The notes beneath the pieces are model-generated. The model saw only the letters and a program-made list of their open reading frames with translations, had not been told where the DNA came from and made no database searches. 57,494 bases of DNA from the NCBI RefSeq assembly GCF_014290175.1, contig NZ_JACOOR010000011.1, forward strand, positions 1 to 57,494, read 5' to 3'. Shown piece by piece: positions 23,436 through 31,475 of the stretch; within the stretch, counting starts at the first letter, position 1; the number at the start of each line of letters is the position of its first letter. The translations under genes and the position numbers were made by a program. This DNA is from Anaerosacchariphilus hominis (GTDB lineage Bacteria > Bacillota > Clostridia > Lachnospirales > Lachnospiraceae).

Positions 23436-25253
23436 ATGGGATACAGCCATGACAGCGAATTTCCGTTTGCAGCATTTATCACCAACTTGGGAAAATACAA
23501 TGAGGGCGAGCTTGTGGGGGAATGGGTAAAGTTCCCTACTACCCCGGAAAAGCTGCAGGAAGTATTTGAGCGTATCGGTATTGGCTCTGCGGATGATTTC
23601 GGCAATCCCTATGAGGAATGGTTCATCACGGACTATGACTGTTATGTAGATGGACTCTATAACCTCTTAGGGGAATACGAGAACCTAGACGAACTCAACT
23701 ACCTGGCTTCCAAACTGGAGGAACTGGGCGAGTCGGAATATGAACACTTCCAGGCAGCTATGGAGATCAGCGACTACACCGGCAGCTTAAAAGACCTTAT
23801 CAACCTGACTGACAATCTGGATAAATATGATGTGTACCCCGGCATTGACGACTACGACGATCTGGGCCGGTATTACATTGACGAGCTGGGAACCATGCAG
23901 GTGCCGGAGTACCTGCAGAACTATATCGACTATGAGGCATACGGGCGTGATATTGCCCTGGGAGACACGGGAGCTTTCACCGATTACGGTTATGTGTATG
24001 ACAATCAGAGCCGCTTTGAGGAATATTATGACGGAGACCGTGAGAATATCCCGGAGGAATACCGCGTGATGGTCTCCCCGGAGGAAGTGGAAGAACTGGA
24101 ACCTGACCTTGACCGCCTGGATGTATCAACGGAACTTGCCCTCGATCTGGATTTACATTTCCGGGGATACAGTGCCAATTATGAACAGGCATTTCCAAAA
24201 GAGCAGGTACAGAGGGAGGCGATCGCTGACGCCCTCCTTGACGGGAACACTTCCCTTATCAAAACCGGACTTCTCAATATGAGCCGGGAAATGGACCTTA
24301 GAGAAGAAACCTCTCCGCTGATCGGACGGCTCACCGATTATGAAAAGGAATATGGTATCAACACCTACACCGTATATCAGCTAAAAGAGGTAGAGGAACT
24401 TCACCCATACCACTTTGAGGGCAGCGAGTATCTGGAGGCTGCCGGGCTTTCTATTGACCGGGCGAACTATGAGGCGGTCTACGCTGCCCCGTTCACCCCT
24501 AGAGAGAACCTGGAAAGCATTTATACCGATCTCAATATCCACCGCCCGGATAACTTCCGGGGACATAGTCTTTCTGTGTCGGACGTGGTAGTCTTGCAGG
24601 AATATGGGAAAGAGACCGCCCATTTCTGTGACCGTTTTGGATACAAGGAAGTTCCGGAGTTTTTGGAACAGCAGCCAGAAAAGGCAGAGCCGGATATGGG
24701 GCAGATCACCTTTTATACAGCGGAGTGTATGGAGTTTCCCTCTTTAGGAGAATACCATAACAACCTGACCCTGCAGGAGGCGGTCGCCGCATACCAGGCA
24801 ATCCCGGCAAATCGGCTTCACGGCATAAAAGGTATCGGCTTCACCCTGGAGGATGGCAGCATATACAGCGGTATGGAGTATCCTCTGGTACGGGGAAACC
24901 GGATTGACTTGGACAACTTGTGCCTGGTGGAACACTTCAAAGAAAGTCCACTTGTGCAGGAGGCAGTAATTGATCTGGTGAGAGCCCTCCCTGATCTAAC
25001 CGTGGATGATCGGGAGAATTTTCTGCTTATGCTGACAGACCCAAAGAACCATCTGAAAAATGCAGAGGTTCAGGTGGAGGACGATTACGGTATGATTGAC
25101 GGTATCATTAACAACGGAGAACGGTCAAAGGATAAGGAGCCGGGAATGGATAAGCCCTCTGTCCTGGGGCAGCTCTCTCAGGCCAAAAAGGAATGTGCCG
25201 AGCGAAAGCCCCCGGAGCTCGGCAAGCCCGGAAAGGATGAGCCGGAACTATGA
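23436..25253 (+). CDS. ArdA-YodL-LPD16 multidomain antirestriction-type protein
   Basis: A 605-residue acidic protein. Residues 1-170 are ArdA-like (FPFAAFITNLGKYNEGELVG). A DUF3849-like middle (about 235-310) is followed by a YodL-like domain (TYTVYQLKEVEELHPYHFEG to SDVVVLQ) and an LPD16-like domain (ITFYTAECMEFPSLGEYHNN to LVRALPDL). These domains recur together in large ICE and phage proteins that enter or protect in the recipient. The ATG has AAGGAGGTG upstream. Its end shares a C-terminal tail (LSQAKKECAERKPPELGKPG) with the preceding ArdA protein. Confidence 0.82.
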   Translation: MGYSHDSEFPFAAFITNLGKYNEGELVGEWVKFPTTPEKLQEVFERIGIGSADDFGNPYEEWFITDYDCYVDGLYNLLGEYENLDELNYLASKLEELGESEYEHFQAAMEISDYTGSLKDLINLTDNLDKYDVYPGIDDYDDLGRYYIDELGTMQVPEYLQNYIDYEAYGRDIALGDTGAFTDYGYVYDNQSRFEEYYDGDRENIPEEYRVMVSPEEVEELEPDLDRLDVSTELALDLDLHFRGYSANYEQAFPKEQVQREAIADALLDGNTSLIKTGLLNMSREMDLREETSPLIGRLTDYEKEYGINTYTVYQLKEVEELHPYHFEGSEYLEAAGLSIDRANYEAVYAAPFTPRENLESIYTDLNIHRPDNFRGHSLSVSDVVVLQEYGKETAHFCDRFGYKEVPEFLEQQPEKAEPDMGQITFYTAECMEFPSLGEYHNNLTLQEAVAAYQAIPANRLHGIKGIGFTLEDGSIYSGMEYPLVRGNRIDLDNLCLVEHFKESPLVQEAVIDLVRALPDLTVDDRENFLLMLTDPKNHLKNAEVQVEDDYGMIDGIINNGERSKDKEPGMDKPSVLGQLSQAKKECAERKPPELGKPGKDEPEL

Positions 25254-25432
25254 GCCGAAGTAAAAAGTGGAAACAGGAATGGAGCTTCTTTCTTGGGGAG
25301 AACGGCAGGCGGCAGTACAACAAGATCTGCAGAAAATGTATCCATAGCTGCAAGCAGAGTTTCCGGGCTGGAATTGTTGCCTGTCCTCTCTACCAGACAG
25401 ATAGGGCAAAAAAGAGGCGGGAAAAAGGTTGA
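25250..25432 (+). CDS. small conserved ICE protein, unknown
   Basis: A 60-residue basic protein (MSRSKKWKQEWSFFLGENGR) with three Cys (ICRKCIHSC). It starts in an ATGA overlap with the preceding gene and ends the rightward transfer operon. Such short proteins occur after the ArdA genes in related ICEs; the Cys pattern could bind a metal. Function is unknown. Confidence 0.62.
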   Translation: MSRSKKWKQEWSFFLGENGRRQYNKICRKCIHSCKQSFRAGIVACPLYQTDRAKKRREKG

Positions 25433-25815
25433 AAACAGAGGATTTTATCAGCTCTGCAAGGCTCAAAATACATAGGCAATAGGATTTGTCCTCTGCCTCC
25501 CTACGGGGCAAAATGATAGGAAAAAGTGTCGATTTTCGCCACTTTTCCAGACACAAAAATGGAGTACAGTTACCGCTTGTGTGGTGGTAGCTGTACTCCC
25601 CATTTTTTATGCTCTTATTCTCTTTTATCCAGGTAGGAAAGAATGGATGGATGTTCGCAGTCGTAGGCGCTGTGGGAATGTGTATAACTGGCTGTATCAT
25701 GGAACTGTGGGAAACGGCGTTTGCAGGATGTGGGAAAGCCCCGGCTTTTCCATGTACTGTGAATGCGTTTTCCATCGGTGTAATGGTCTGTTATGCACAT
25801 TTCCACGGTGCAGAA
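25433..25815. other. Intergenic region between convergent operons
   Basis: No convincing gene. It contains a small hairpin at 25518-25549 (GGAAAAAGTG/CACTTTTCC) and the strong terminator at 25561-25606. Open frames on both strands exist (for example 25609 plus, 25775 minus) but overlap the Bro-N gene or the terminator and lack family features. Confidence 0.5.
25561..25606 (+). terminator. Terminator of the rightward transfer operon
   Basis: GGAGTACAGTTACC pairs with GGTAGCTGTACTCC (one mismatch) and is followed by CCATTTTTTA. It lies between the convergent transfer operon and the Bro-N gene. Confidence 0.8.
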
Positions 25816-26709
25816 TTATTCGTTATTATCGGTATCCTCACCATCTTCTTCCTCAATCAGAGCAGGGGCAGCCTCTATGATAGAAGTAAGGAGGTTATGG
25901 AAATCTGCGGCCTTCATGCTGGTAACAACCAGGGCACCTGTCTGTTCTTCCAGGGCCTTTCTCGCAATTCCGGCTACTTCACCGCCTCTGCGGGCAACTC
26001 TGCGGCTTTCTTCAAATCCCGCAGGATGAACAGCGGCAGAAATATCTTTTGTGGAAGTTTCCGCAAGCATATTTAAGACAAGCTCTGTGGTGCTCATGTT
26101 ATCACGGAGATTTTCTTTTTTCAAACCTTTCAAGGCTTTATATTGACGGGTAGACATACCCGCCCAGGCTTTGGTAATCTCATCCGTCAGGATGGCAAAT
26201 TCTTTTCCCTCCTGTACGCCACGCTTCTGCCATTCGTCTGTAAGCTCTTTGCGGACACGGATAGTCAGGAGTCTTTGATTGATCCAGTCTTCATCATATC
26301 CCTTTTTCAGATATGTAGCAAAAGCGCGGTCAATGGCCTTCTCCGGGTCAATGGTTTCCTCGATACGCTCGCTGCCGACTTTCGCAAGCCATGCTTTCAG
26401 CGGTTCAACCTTGGGAGAAGTAACAGACTGGATGATACGGAAAATCCCCTCCATTGTTGCGGCATTTGTCCGATATTTCTTTCCATCACTTGCTACCATT
26501 GAAGTTAGGGTACAAATTGTACCCCACCTTGCGTCAAGCTCAGAGTCACGGGAACGCATTTTTTTGATGTATTGTTTTGGGTCTGCACTATCGGTCAAGA
26601 CAGCGATAACATCGGTAACAGAGAAATACCATTCCTCCTGCTCGGCATTCCAGGCAGTGCGGATTTGTCTATCTTCAAACATTTGGATTGAATTATTTTT
26701 TTCGCTCAT
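25816..26709 (-). CDS. Bro-N domain protein (phage antirepressor/DinD-like)
   Basis: A 297-residue protein. The N-terminal Bro-N domain (IRTAWNAEQEEWYFSVTDVI, then AVLTDSADPKQYIKKMRSRD) is a DNA-binding domain of phage antirepressors; the C-terminal part (ITKAWAGMSTRQYKALKGLK) resembles DinD-type proteins. It is a separate minus-strand gene between the transfer and mobilisation operons. Two palindromes with the core GGGTACAAnTTGTACCC lie upstream of the start and inside the gene, which points to autoregulation. A role in ICE induction is plausible. Confidence 0.85.
   Translation of the reverse strand: MSEKNNSIQMFEDRQIRTAWNAEQEEWYFSVTDVIAVLTDSADPKQYIKKMRSRDSELDARWGTICTLTSMVASDGKKYRTNAATMEGIFRIIQSVTSPKVEPLKAWLAKVGSERIEETIDPEKAIDRAFATYLKKGYDEDWINQRLLTIRVRKELTDEWQKRGVQEGKEFAILTDEITKAWAGMSTRQYKALKGLKKENLRDNMSTTELVLNMLAETSTKDISAAVHPAGFEESRRVARRGGEVAGIARKALEEQTGALVVTSMKAADFHNLLTSIIEAAPALIEEEDGEDTDNNE
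26508..26524. promoter_or_regulatory. Intragenic 17-bp palindrome, operator candidate
   Basis: GGGTACAAATTGTACCC inside the Bro-N coding sequence. It is the reverse complement of the upstream palindrome at 26751, and about eight flanking bases (CACCT side) are also shared. Confidence 0.6.
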
Positions 26710-26750
26710 TATTTTGCCCTCCCGTTTTAATGTCTATTCCATTTCAGGTA

Positions 26751-26767
26751 GGGTACAATTTGTACCC
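26751..26767. promoter_or_regulatory. Upstream 17-bp palindrome, operator candidate of the Bro-N gene
   Basis: GGGTACAATTTGTACCC, extended by AGGT and ACCT outside the core. It lies 42 bp upstream of the Bro-N start codon and 243 bp from the intragenic copy. Confidence 0.65.
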
Positions 26768-26827
26768 CACCTGAAAAAATTACTTTTGTAAATTATATCA
26801 TGTATGCTTTTGTGTTTCAATGAACGC

Positions 26828-28171
26828 TTACCCTCGTTCCTTGTTCTTCTCCCGTTCTTCCTTTTGTGGTGCAGATAAGAACTGGTCCACATTCCGCTTG
26901 ATGGTATCCAGTTCCTTTACCTGAACTTTGATTTTCTGATAAGTTCCATACTCCTGCTGTTTCTCTGCGGTGAGGGAGTCCATCTCTTTTTTCAAGGCAG
27001 TAATATCTGGCAACTTTTGAACGCCCATCTGTTTGAGGGCTTTGGCAGCACTCTCAAAGAGGATGATCTGGCTTTCCTGTCCTCTCAGAAATTTTTCCTT
27101 GTCGGAAGATTTCCTGTACTGCTCATAGACTGGCCTGTGTTCCCGGTAGGCGGAAACGTGCTTTATCAGCAGGCCGATCTCGCCTATCCGTTGTTCCTTT
27201 GCCTTGATGGAGGACAGGAGCCGGTCCTGTTCCGTCATCACTTCATCAACCTTACCCTGTAACTGCTCATAGTGGGTAATGCCGTGTTCCGTGAGGAAAT
27301 TGAATGTACGGGCTGCCTCCTTTAGATTGTTGATCTTCGCCCAATGTGCAAAGCCACCACTTTCCTGGGCTTTGAGATTGTTCTGTATATCAATGAGCAG
27401 GCTGATCTTCTGACTGCCTAACTTCGGCTGCTTGGATGGGCGGAGGCCTCCGGCAATCCTGGAGGAAACGGCTTCCTCCGTGTAATCTACGCCCAGGGTT
27501 TTCAGACGGGTAAACCGTTCCTGTCCCGTGGCTTTGCAGGAAATGTACTTACCCCGCTTGATCTCGTATCCCTCTGCCTCCAGCCTTTTCAGCAGTTCCT
27601 CAAAATCAGATACCTGGGGAATGAGCCGGTCAATGACTGTTTTCAATTTCGCCTTATAGCTGGTTCCCGCTTTCTCTGTGGTATGTTCAATGTAGCGCTT
27701 CCCTTTGTCCTGTCCCGGCACGATCACGGACAGACCATATTCCTTGCATAGCCGGTCGCTGGTGCGGCGGATGAAATGATAGCTCTGCTTGTTGGAGTGG
27801 TACTTCCGATAATCCACAAAACTGACAGAGTTAAAAATGATGTGATTATGAATATGCCCCTTGTCTATGTGGGTCGTGAGGACAAATTCATACTTGCCGC
27901 CCAACACTTCATTTGCCAGCTTCATGCCGATTTCATGGGCCTGTTTCGGCGTGACCTCCCCAGGAGAAAATGCCTGTATCAGGTGGCGACCCAGGTTGGT
28001 GCCCTTGTCTATGGCATGGCGGCGTGTCCAGGAAAATTCTATGTCGGCGGTTTCTGCGGAACACCCAAAGGAGGACACCAGGAGGGTTTCATCCGTTTTC
28101 CCAGGATTGCAGATATAGGCTATGGCCTTATTCAGCGTTGTTTTGATAGGATGTGTCTTTGTAACTGCCAT
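26828..28171 (-). CDS. MobP-type relaxase of the ICE
   Basis: A 447-residue relaxase/mobilisation nuclease. The three-His motif HIDKGHIHNH (His101, His106, His108, His110) binds the metal, and the N-terminal MAVTKTHPIKTTLNKAIAYI carries conserved residues of VirD2-like enzymes. A second half (to residue 440) is helical with coiled coils. It should nick oriT of the ICE and lead the strand to the recipient. It overlaps the MobC gene by 40 bp, so the two form one operon. A minor family name (MobP) is inferred from motif and context. Confidence 0.9.
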   Translation of the reverse strand: MAVTKTHPIKTTLNKAIAYICNPGKTDETLLVSSFGCSAETADIEFSWTRRHAIDKGTNLGRHLIQAFSPGEVTPKQAHEIGMKLANEVLGGKYEFVLTTHIDKGHIHNHIIFNSVSFVDYRKYHSNKQSYHFIRRTSDRLCKEYGLSVIVPGQDKGKRYIEHTTEKAGTSYKAKLKTVIDRLIPQVSDFEELLKRLEAEGYEIKRGKYISCKATGQERFTRLKTLGVDYTEEAVSSRIAGGLRPSKQPKLGSQKISLLIDIQNNLKAQESGGFAHWAKINNLKEAARTFNFLTEHGITHYEQLQGKVDEVMTEQDRLLSSIKAKEQRIGEIGLLIKHVSAYREHRPVYEQYRKSSDKEKFLRGQESQIILFESAAKALKQMGVQKLPDITALKKEMDSLTAEKQQEYGTYQKIKVQVKELDTIKRNVDQFLSAPQKEEREKNKERG

Positions 28172-28461
28172 ATCTCATCCTGCCTTTCCCTGATCTCCTG
28201 AATGTCCGCCGCATAGGCGGAACCTCCCGCATTGAGCCGCTTTGCGATCTGGTTGATGTTCCTGCTGATGGCTGACAGGATTTTATTCATCTCCTTTATG
28301 TCCGTGGTGTCAGTGTAGATGATATATCCGTCAATCGCCATCTTCCGCAGATAAGCCCCATACCGTTGTGTGGGGAGCAGTTTCATCTTTTCATCTATCA
28401 GCCCTTTTTCCTCGGCTGTCACCCAAAACTTCATCTGAATATTTCTCTTTCGGTTCGCCAT
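28132..28461 (-). CDS. mobC: MobC-like relaxosome accessory protein
   Basis: A 109-residue basic protein (MANRKRNIQMKFWVTAEEKG) with the pattern of MobC: an N-terminal ribbon-helix-helix-like part and a helical C-terminus (EMNKILSAISRNINQIAKRL). It assists the relaxase at oriT. The start at 28461 is chosen because GGAGGAAACCG lies just upstream; the longer frame to 28515 lacks a ribosome binding site. Confidence 0.85.
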   Translation of the reverse strand: MANRKRNIQMKFWVTAEEKGLIDEKMKLLPTQRYGAYLRKMAIDGYIIYTDTTDIKEMNKILSAISRNINQIAKRLNAGGSAYAADIQEIRERQDEIWQLQRHILSKQR

Positions 28462-28494
28462 CGGTTTCCTCCGTTCTTCTAAGGGTTTGGGATT

Positions 28495-28640
28495 ATCCCA
28501 ACAAGCATTTTTCATTTTCGGGCAAAGGACCTGAAAATTAGAAAAATCGCAAACGGGTACTCGTTTGCTGTGCTTGCTGTTCTTTAGTTCTTCGTACTTA
28601 GGTAATCCCGAAAACCTCCGTTTGGCTACCGAAAATGCAA
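28495..28640. other. Candidate oriT region of the ICE
   Basis: Non-coding DNA directly upstream of mobC. It contains a perfect inverted repeat GCAAACG/CGTTTGC at 28549-28568 with a six-base loop and further short repeats (GTGCTTGCTG). oriT of relaxase operons of this type normally lies here. No nick site was identified. Confidence 0.4.
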
Positions 28641-28646
28641 AGAAAA

Positions 28647-28683
28647 AGCGCTACAAACTTCATTCGTTCATAGCGTTTCTCAT
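28647..28683 (-). terminator. Terminator of the XRE gene
   Basis: On the minus strand GAAACGCTA pairs with TAGCGCTTTTTC and a T-run follows. It separates the XRE gene from the oriT/mobC region. Confidence 0.6.
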
Positions 28684-28711
28684 TCTCTGTCCAGTTGTGT
28701 CAGGAGCATGG

Positions 28712-29074
28712 TTACTCCCCTTTTTCTCTGGCATCCAACACGGCTTGTACGGTGGCAATGATAATTCCGATTTCCCGATCGGTCAATTCATCTGCCAGAG
28801 CGTCAAGCTGTCGGCGCAACGTAGTTTTCCCATATGTCGTATCCCCAAAAAGAAATTGATCCACGGAGATATGATAGCGGGACATGAGCTCAAAAAAGAT
28901 TTGGAGGCTCGGATGTTGTCCCTTATTCTCAATATTGGCGAGATAGCGGGGAGAAAGATACATCTCATCACCTACTTTGTTACGAGACTCCTTCTGTCCT
29001 GTCCTCGCCGCCTTAATTGCTGACCCATAGGGGCCAAAGTCGATTTTTTCTACAGGTCTTTTTGCCATATTCAT
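28712..29074 (-). CDS. XRE-family transcriptional regulator
   Basis: A 120-residue protein with a helix-turn-helix of the Cro/CI type (YGSAIKAARTGQKESRNKVG, then LSPRYLANIENKGQHPSLQI) and a C-terminal helical part. Its position next to oriT and the relaxase operon suggests it controls transfer genes. The start could also be Met3 at 29068. The divergent cargo block begins 207 bp away. Confidence 0.85.
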   Translation of the reverse strand: MNMAKRPVEKIDFGPYGSAIKAARTGQKESRNKVGDEMYLSPRYLANIENKGQHPSLQIFFELMSRYHISVDQFLFGDTTYGKTTLRRQLDALADELTDREIGIIIATVQAVLDAREKGE

Positions 29075-29162
29075 TCACCCGATTACATTTTACAGTTCCT
29101 TTTTCTCATTGAATATGTCTACACAATTCCCAACATAAGCCAAAATAATTCATGATTTCGGC

Positions 29163-29191
29163 TTGATATTCTTGACATGACAAGGTATAAT
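29163..29191 (+). promoter_or_regulatory. Promoter of the cargo block
   Basis: TTGATA and TATAAT with a 17-bp spacer, 91 bp upstream of the NTF2-like gene. Confidence 0.65.
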
Positions 29192-29281
29192 CATATGAAT
29201 GGCAAGAAAAAACCATTTGCTTATCAAATACAATAGCACAAACAAGAAAAATTATGAAATTACAAGGAGAGGATTACTACC

Positions 29282-29638
29282 ATGTTAAGACCGAAAGAAG
29301 TTGTTCAGTTATGGGTAGATGCATTCAATAACCATGATGTGGAAGCAATTACAGCTCTTTATCATGAAAATGCGACAAATCACCAAGTAGCGAATGAGCC
29401 AGTAGTAGGCATTGAAGCAATCCGTACCATGTTTACAGCCGAATTTTCAACAGCGGATATGACAGCTATCGTAGAAAATATTTTTGAGGATGGGCAATGG
29501 GCAATCCTTGAATGGCGTGATCCATTGGGGTTACGGGGATGTGGCTTTTTTCAGGTGGTGAACGGAAAGATTTTATTCCAACGAGGCTATTGGGATAAAC
29601 TCTCATTTTTGAAACAGCACAATCTTCCAATAGAGTAA
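29282..29638 (+). CDS. NTF2/SnoaL-like small protein
   Basis: A 118-residue protein. VVQLWVDAFNNHDVEAITAL, YHENATNHQV and FEDGQWAILEWRD fit the SnoaL-like cone fold, often used for small-molecule isomerases or as ligand-binding domains. Substrate is not known. The ATG has AAGGAGAGG upstream. It starts a cargo block with two acetyltransferases and the tetracycline-resistance gene and is unlike the ICE core in base composition. Confidence 0.75.
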   Translation: MLRPKEVVQLWVDAFNNHDVEAITALYHENATNHQVANEPVVGIEAIRTMFTAEFSTADMTAIVENIFEDGQWAILEWRDPLGLRGCGFFQVVNGKILFQRGYWDKLSFLKQHNLPIE

Positions 29639-29663
29639 ATATGACATTTTAGTAGGAGAAAAT

Positions 29664-30527
29664 ATGGAATACCGGACATTGGAAAACATAGATTCCATTT
29701 GTATATACGAAGCGTTTACACAGGCATTTTCTGATTATCAGGTTTCAGTTGATATGTCTTTTAAATCCTTTGAGACAATGTTGAAAAGAAATGGATTTAT
29801 GCCTGCGGTTTCAGTTGGAGCCTTTGTAGATAAAACGCTTGTCGCTTTTATCTTGAATGGAGTGAGAGAGTGGGATAATGAAAAAACAGTCTATGACCTC
29901 GGAACAGGAGTTATCCCTGATTTTCGCAGAACAGGAATCATGGGGGAATTATTGAATCTGGTCAGTGCTATATGTATAAAAAATAAAATCAGAGTGTATC
30001 AGCTGGAAGTGATTCAGGATAATGAGAAGGCGCTTACTTTATATAAAAAGCAGGGATTTCAAGTTGACAGAGTATTGAATTGTTACCAACTGACAGGTGG
30101 GATAAAAGAACCAGGCATATATAAAGCGTGGAAACTGGAACATCCAGAAAAAATACAAGAAGCTCAATGGACAATAGTCAAGGATTTTTGGACGTATCCA
30201 CCTTCATGGCAAAACGCAAAAGATGCTGTATGCGCAATCGCCAGATCCTTTTCTTATACGATTGTTAAATTTGACGGAAACCTGATCGGCTATGGTATTG
30301 TGGACAAAATAAAAGGAGATATTGTGCAGTTAGCGGTACATCCTCAATATCGCAGAATGGGAGTTGCCACAGAGATTTTGTTGGATTTATCGAAACAAAC
30401 AAAGAGTTTAGAGATGAAAGTAATAAACGTGGATGAGCGAGATCAGGCATTAAACATATTTTTGAAGAAAATGAAGTTTCGTGTATTTGTTAAACAATAT
30501 GAAATGAGAAAATATTTTTCTGTTTAG
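29664..30527 (+). CDS. GNAT acetyltransferase, two tandem domains
   Basis: A 287-residue protein with two GNAT-like halves. The first has VIPDFRRTGIMGELLNLVSA (acetyl-CoA binding motif A) and the second AVHPQYRRMGVATEILLDLS. Substrate is not recognisable. It follows the SnoaL-like gene by 25 bp and ends 12 bp before the next open frame, so it is in an operon. Acetyltransferases in resistance islands may modify drugs, but this is only context. Confidence 0.82.
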   Translation: MEYRTLENIDSICIYEAFTQAFSDYQVSVDMSFKSFETMLKRNGFMPAVSVGAFVDKTLVAFILNGVREWDNEKTVYDLGTGVIPDFRRTGIMGELLNLVSAICIKNKIRVYQLEVIQDNEKALTLYKKQGFQVDRVLNCYQLTGGIKEPGIYKAWKLEHPEKIQEAQWTIVKDFWTYPPSWQNAKDAVCAIARSFSYTIVKFDGNLIGYGIVDKIKGDIVQLAVHPQYRRMGVATEILLDLSKQTKSLEMKVINVDERDQALNIFLKKMKFRVFVKQYEMRKYFSV

Positions 30528-30584
30528 GATATTGCATAGATGAAGAAGCTGACTTTAAGGGCGGTTGTCAGTGAAGGGGCAGGC

Positions 30585-31130
30585 ATGAGATATAATAAAA
30601 CAATAATGTTAAGTAATGGTGTGGAATGTTGTTTGAGGAATGGAACAGAAAGTGATGGTCAGCTTGTATTGGATAATTTCAATCTGACACATAGCGAAAC
30701 CGATTATTTGCTTACATATCCAGATGAAAACAGTTTTAATGCCGAACAGGAAAGCCAGTTCCTGAAAGAAAAGGCTGAGAGTGAAAGGGAGATTGAACTG
30801 ATTGCCATAGTTGACGGTGTCATTACAGGAACAGCAGGAATCGAGGCAATCGGTACAAAGTATAAGGTACGGCATCGGGCAGAATTTGGCATCAGCGTTG
30901 CGAAAAAATATTGGGGGCTTGGAATTGGTAAGGCTTTGCTGGCTTCATGTATCGAATGTGCTAAAGCAGCGGGCTATAGCCAGCTTGAACTTAATGTGGT
31001 TGCTGAAAACGAAAGAGCCGTTTCTATGTATGAACAGGCTGGATTTGTCGAGTTTGGAAGAAATCCCAAAGGATTTTGCTCCCGCATAGCCGGATTTCAG
31101 GAGGTCATTTCTATGAGATTAGAATTGTGA
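30585..31130 (+). CDS. GNAT-family N-acetyltransferase
   Basis: A 181-residue single GNAT domain. Motif A is SVAKKYWGLGIGKALLASCI and the C-terminal ELNVVAENERAVSMYEQAGF is typical of RimJ/RimL-like or related enzymes. The start at 30585 has AAGGGGCAGG upstream; the in-frame ATG at 30540 has no good ribosome binding site. Substrate unknown. The last gene before the tetracycline-resistance leader. Confidence 0.82.
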   Translation: MRYNKTIMLSNGVECCLRNGTESDGQLVLDNFNLTHSETDYLLTYPDENSFNAEQESQFLKEKAESEREIELIAIVDGVITGTAGIEAIGTKYKVRHRAEFGISVAKKYWGLGIGKALLASCIECAKAAGYSQLELNVVAENERAVSMYEQAGFVEFGRNPKGFCSRIAGFQEVISMRLEL

Positions 31131-31153
31131 TGATTGAAAGATTTATTTCATGC

Positions 31154-31182
31154 TTGCTTTTCGGGTGCGGATGTGTTATAAT
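31154..31182 (+). promoter_or_regulatory. Promoter of the tet leader
   Basis: TTGCTT and TATAAT with a 17-bp spacer, about 30 bp upstream of the leader peptide ATG. Confidence 0.7.
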
Positions 31183-31450
31183 CATGATATTTCCAAAAAG
31201 GAGTTAAAAAATATGCGGCAGGGTATTCTTAAATAAAACTATAACCAAATAGTGGGAACAAAAAACTTTGGGATGTCCTTTGGAACAAGGGCTTGGTTTT
31301 TTGTGCCTATTTAAGAATACTTTTGCCTTATATATTGACATAGCAAGACAAGTGACAAGCGTCTGTTGGCGTATGTCTTTTATGTGTATGTCCAAAGATT
31401 AAATCCCCAGCGGTAAGAGTATTTTGCTGCTGGGGATTTTTATGCCTTTT
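31183..31450 (+). promoter_or_regulatory. Attenuator leader of the tet gene
   Basis: The leader carries GTATTCTTAAATA (31222-31234), which overlaps the leader peptide codons and pairs perfectly with TATTTAAGAATAC (31307-31319). Inside this stem a CAAAAAAC/GTTTTTTG hairpin ends in a T-run. Further down AATCCCCAGC/GCTGGGGATTTTT (about 31400-31440) is a second terminator. This is the arrangement of tet(M)-type transcriptional attenuation, relieved when tetracycline slows ribosomes. A second small frame (MSFMCMSKD, from 31373) precedes the second terminator. Confidence 0.75.
31213..31236 (+). CDS. tet leader peptide MRQGILK
   Basis: A seven-codon frame (MRQGILK) after AAAAGGAG. It corresponds to the short leader upstream of tet(M)/tet(W)-type genes. 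Translation of its last codons would open the long-range stem described for the attenuator. Confidence 0.6.
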   Translation: MRQGILK

Positions 31451-31475
31451 TTTGGCTGTGAATGGAGGATGACAC

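Noticed and set aside
25609..26076. 155-residue hydrophobic open frame on the plus strand
   Set aside because: Most of it is antisense to the Bro-N gene, it starts in the terminator T-run and has no ribosome binding site.
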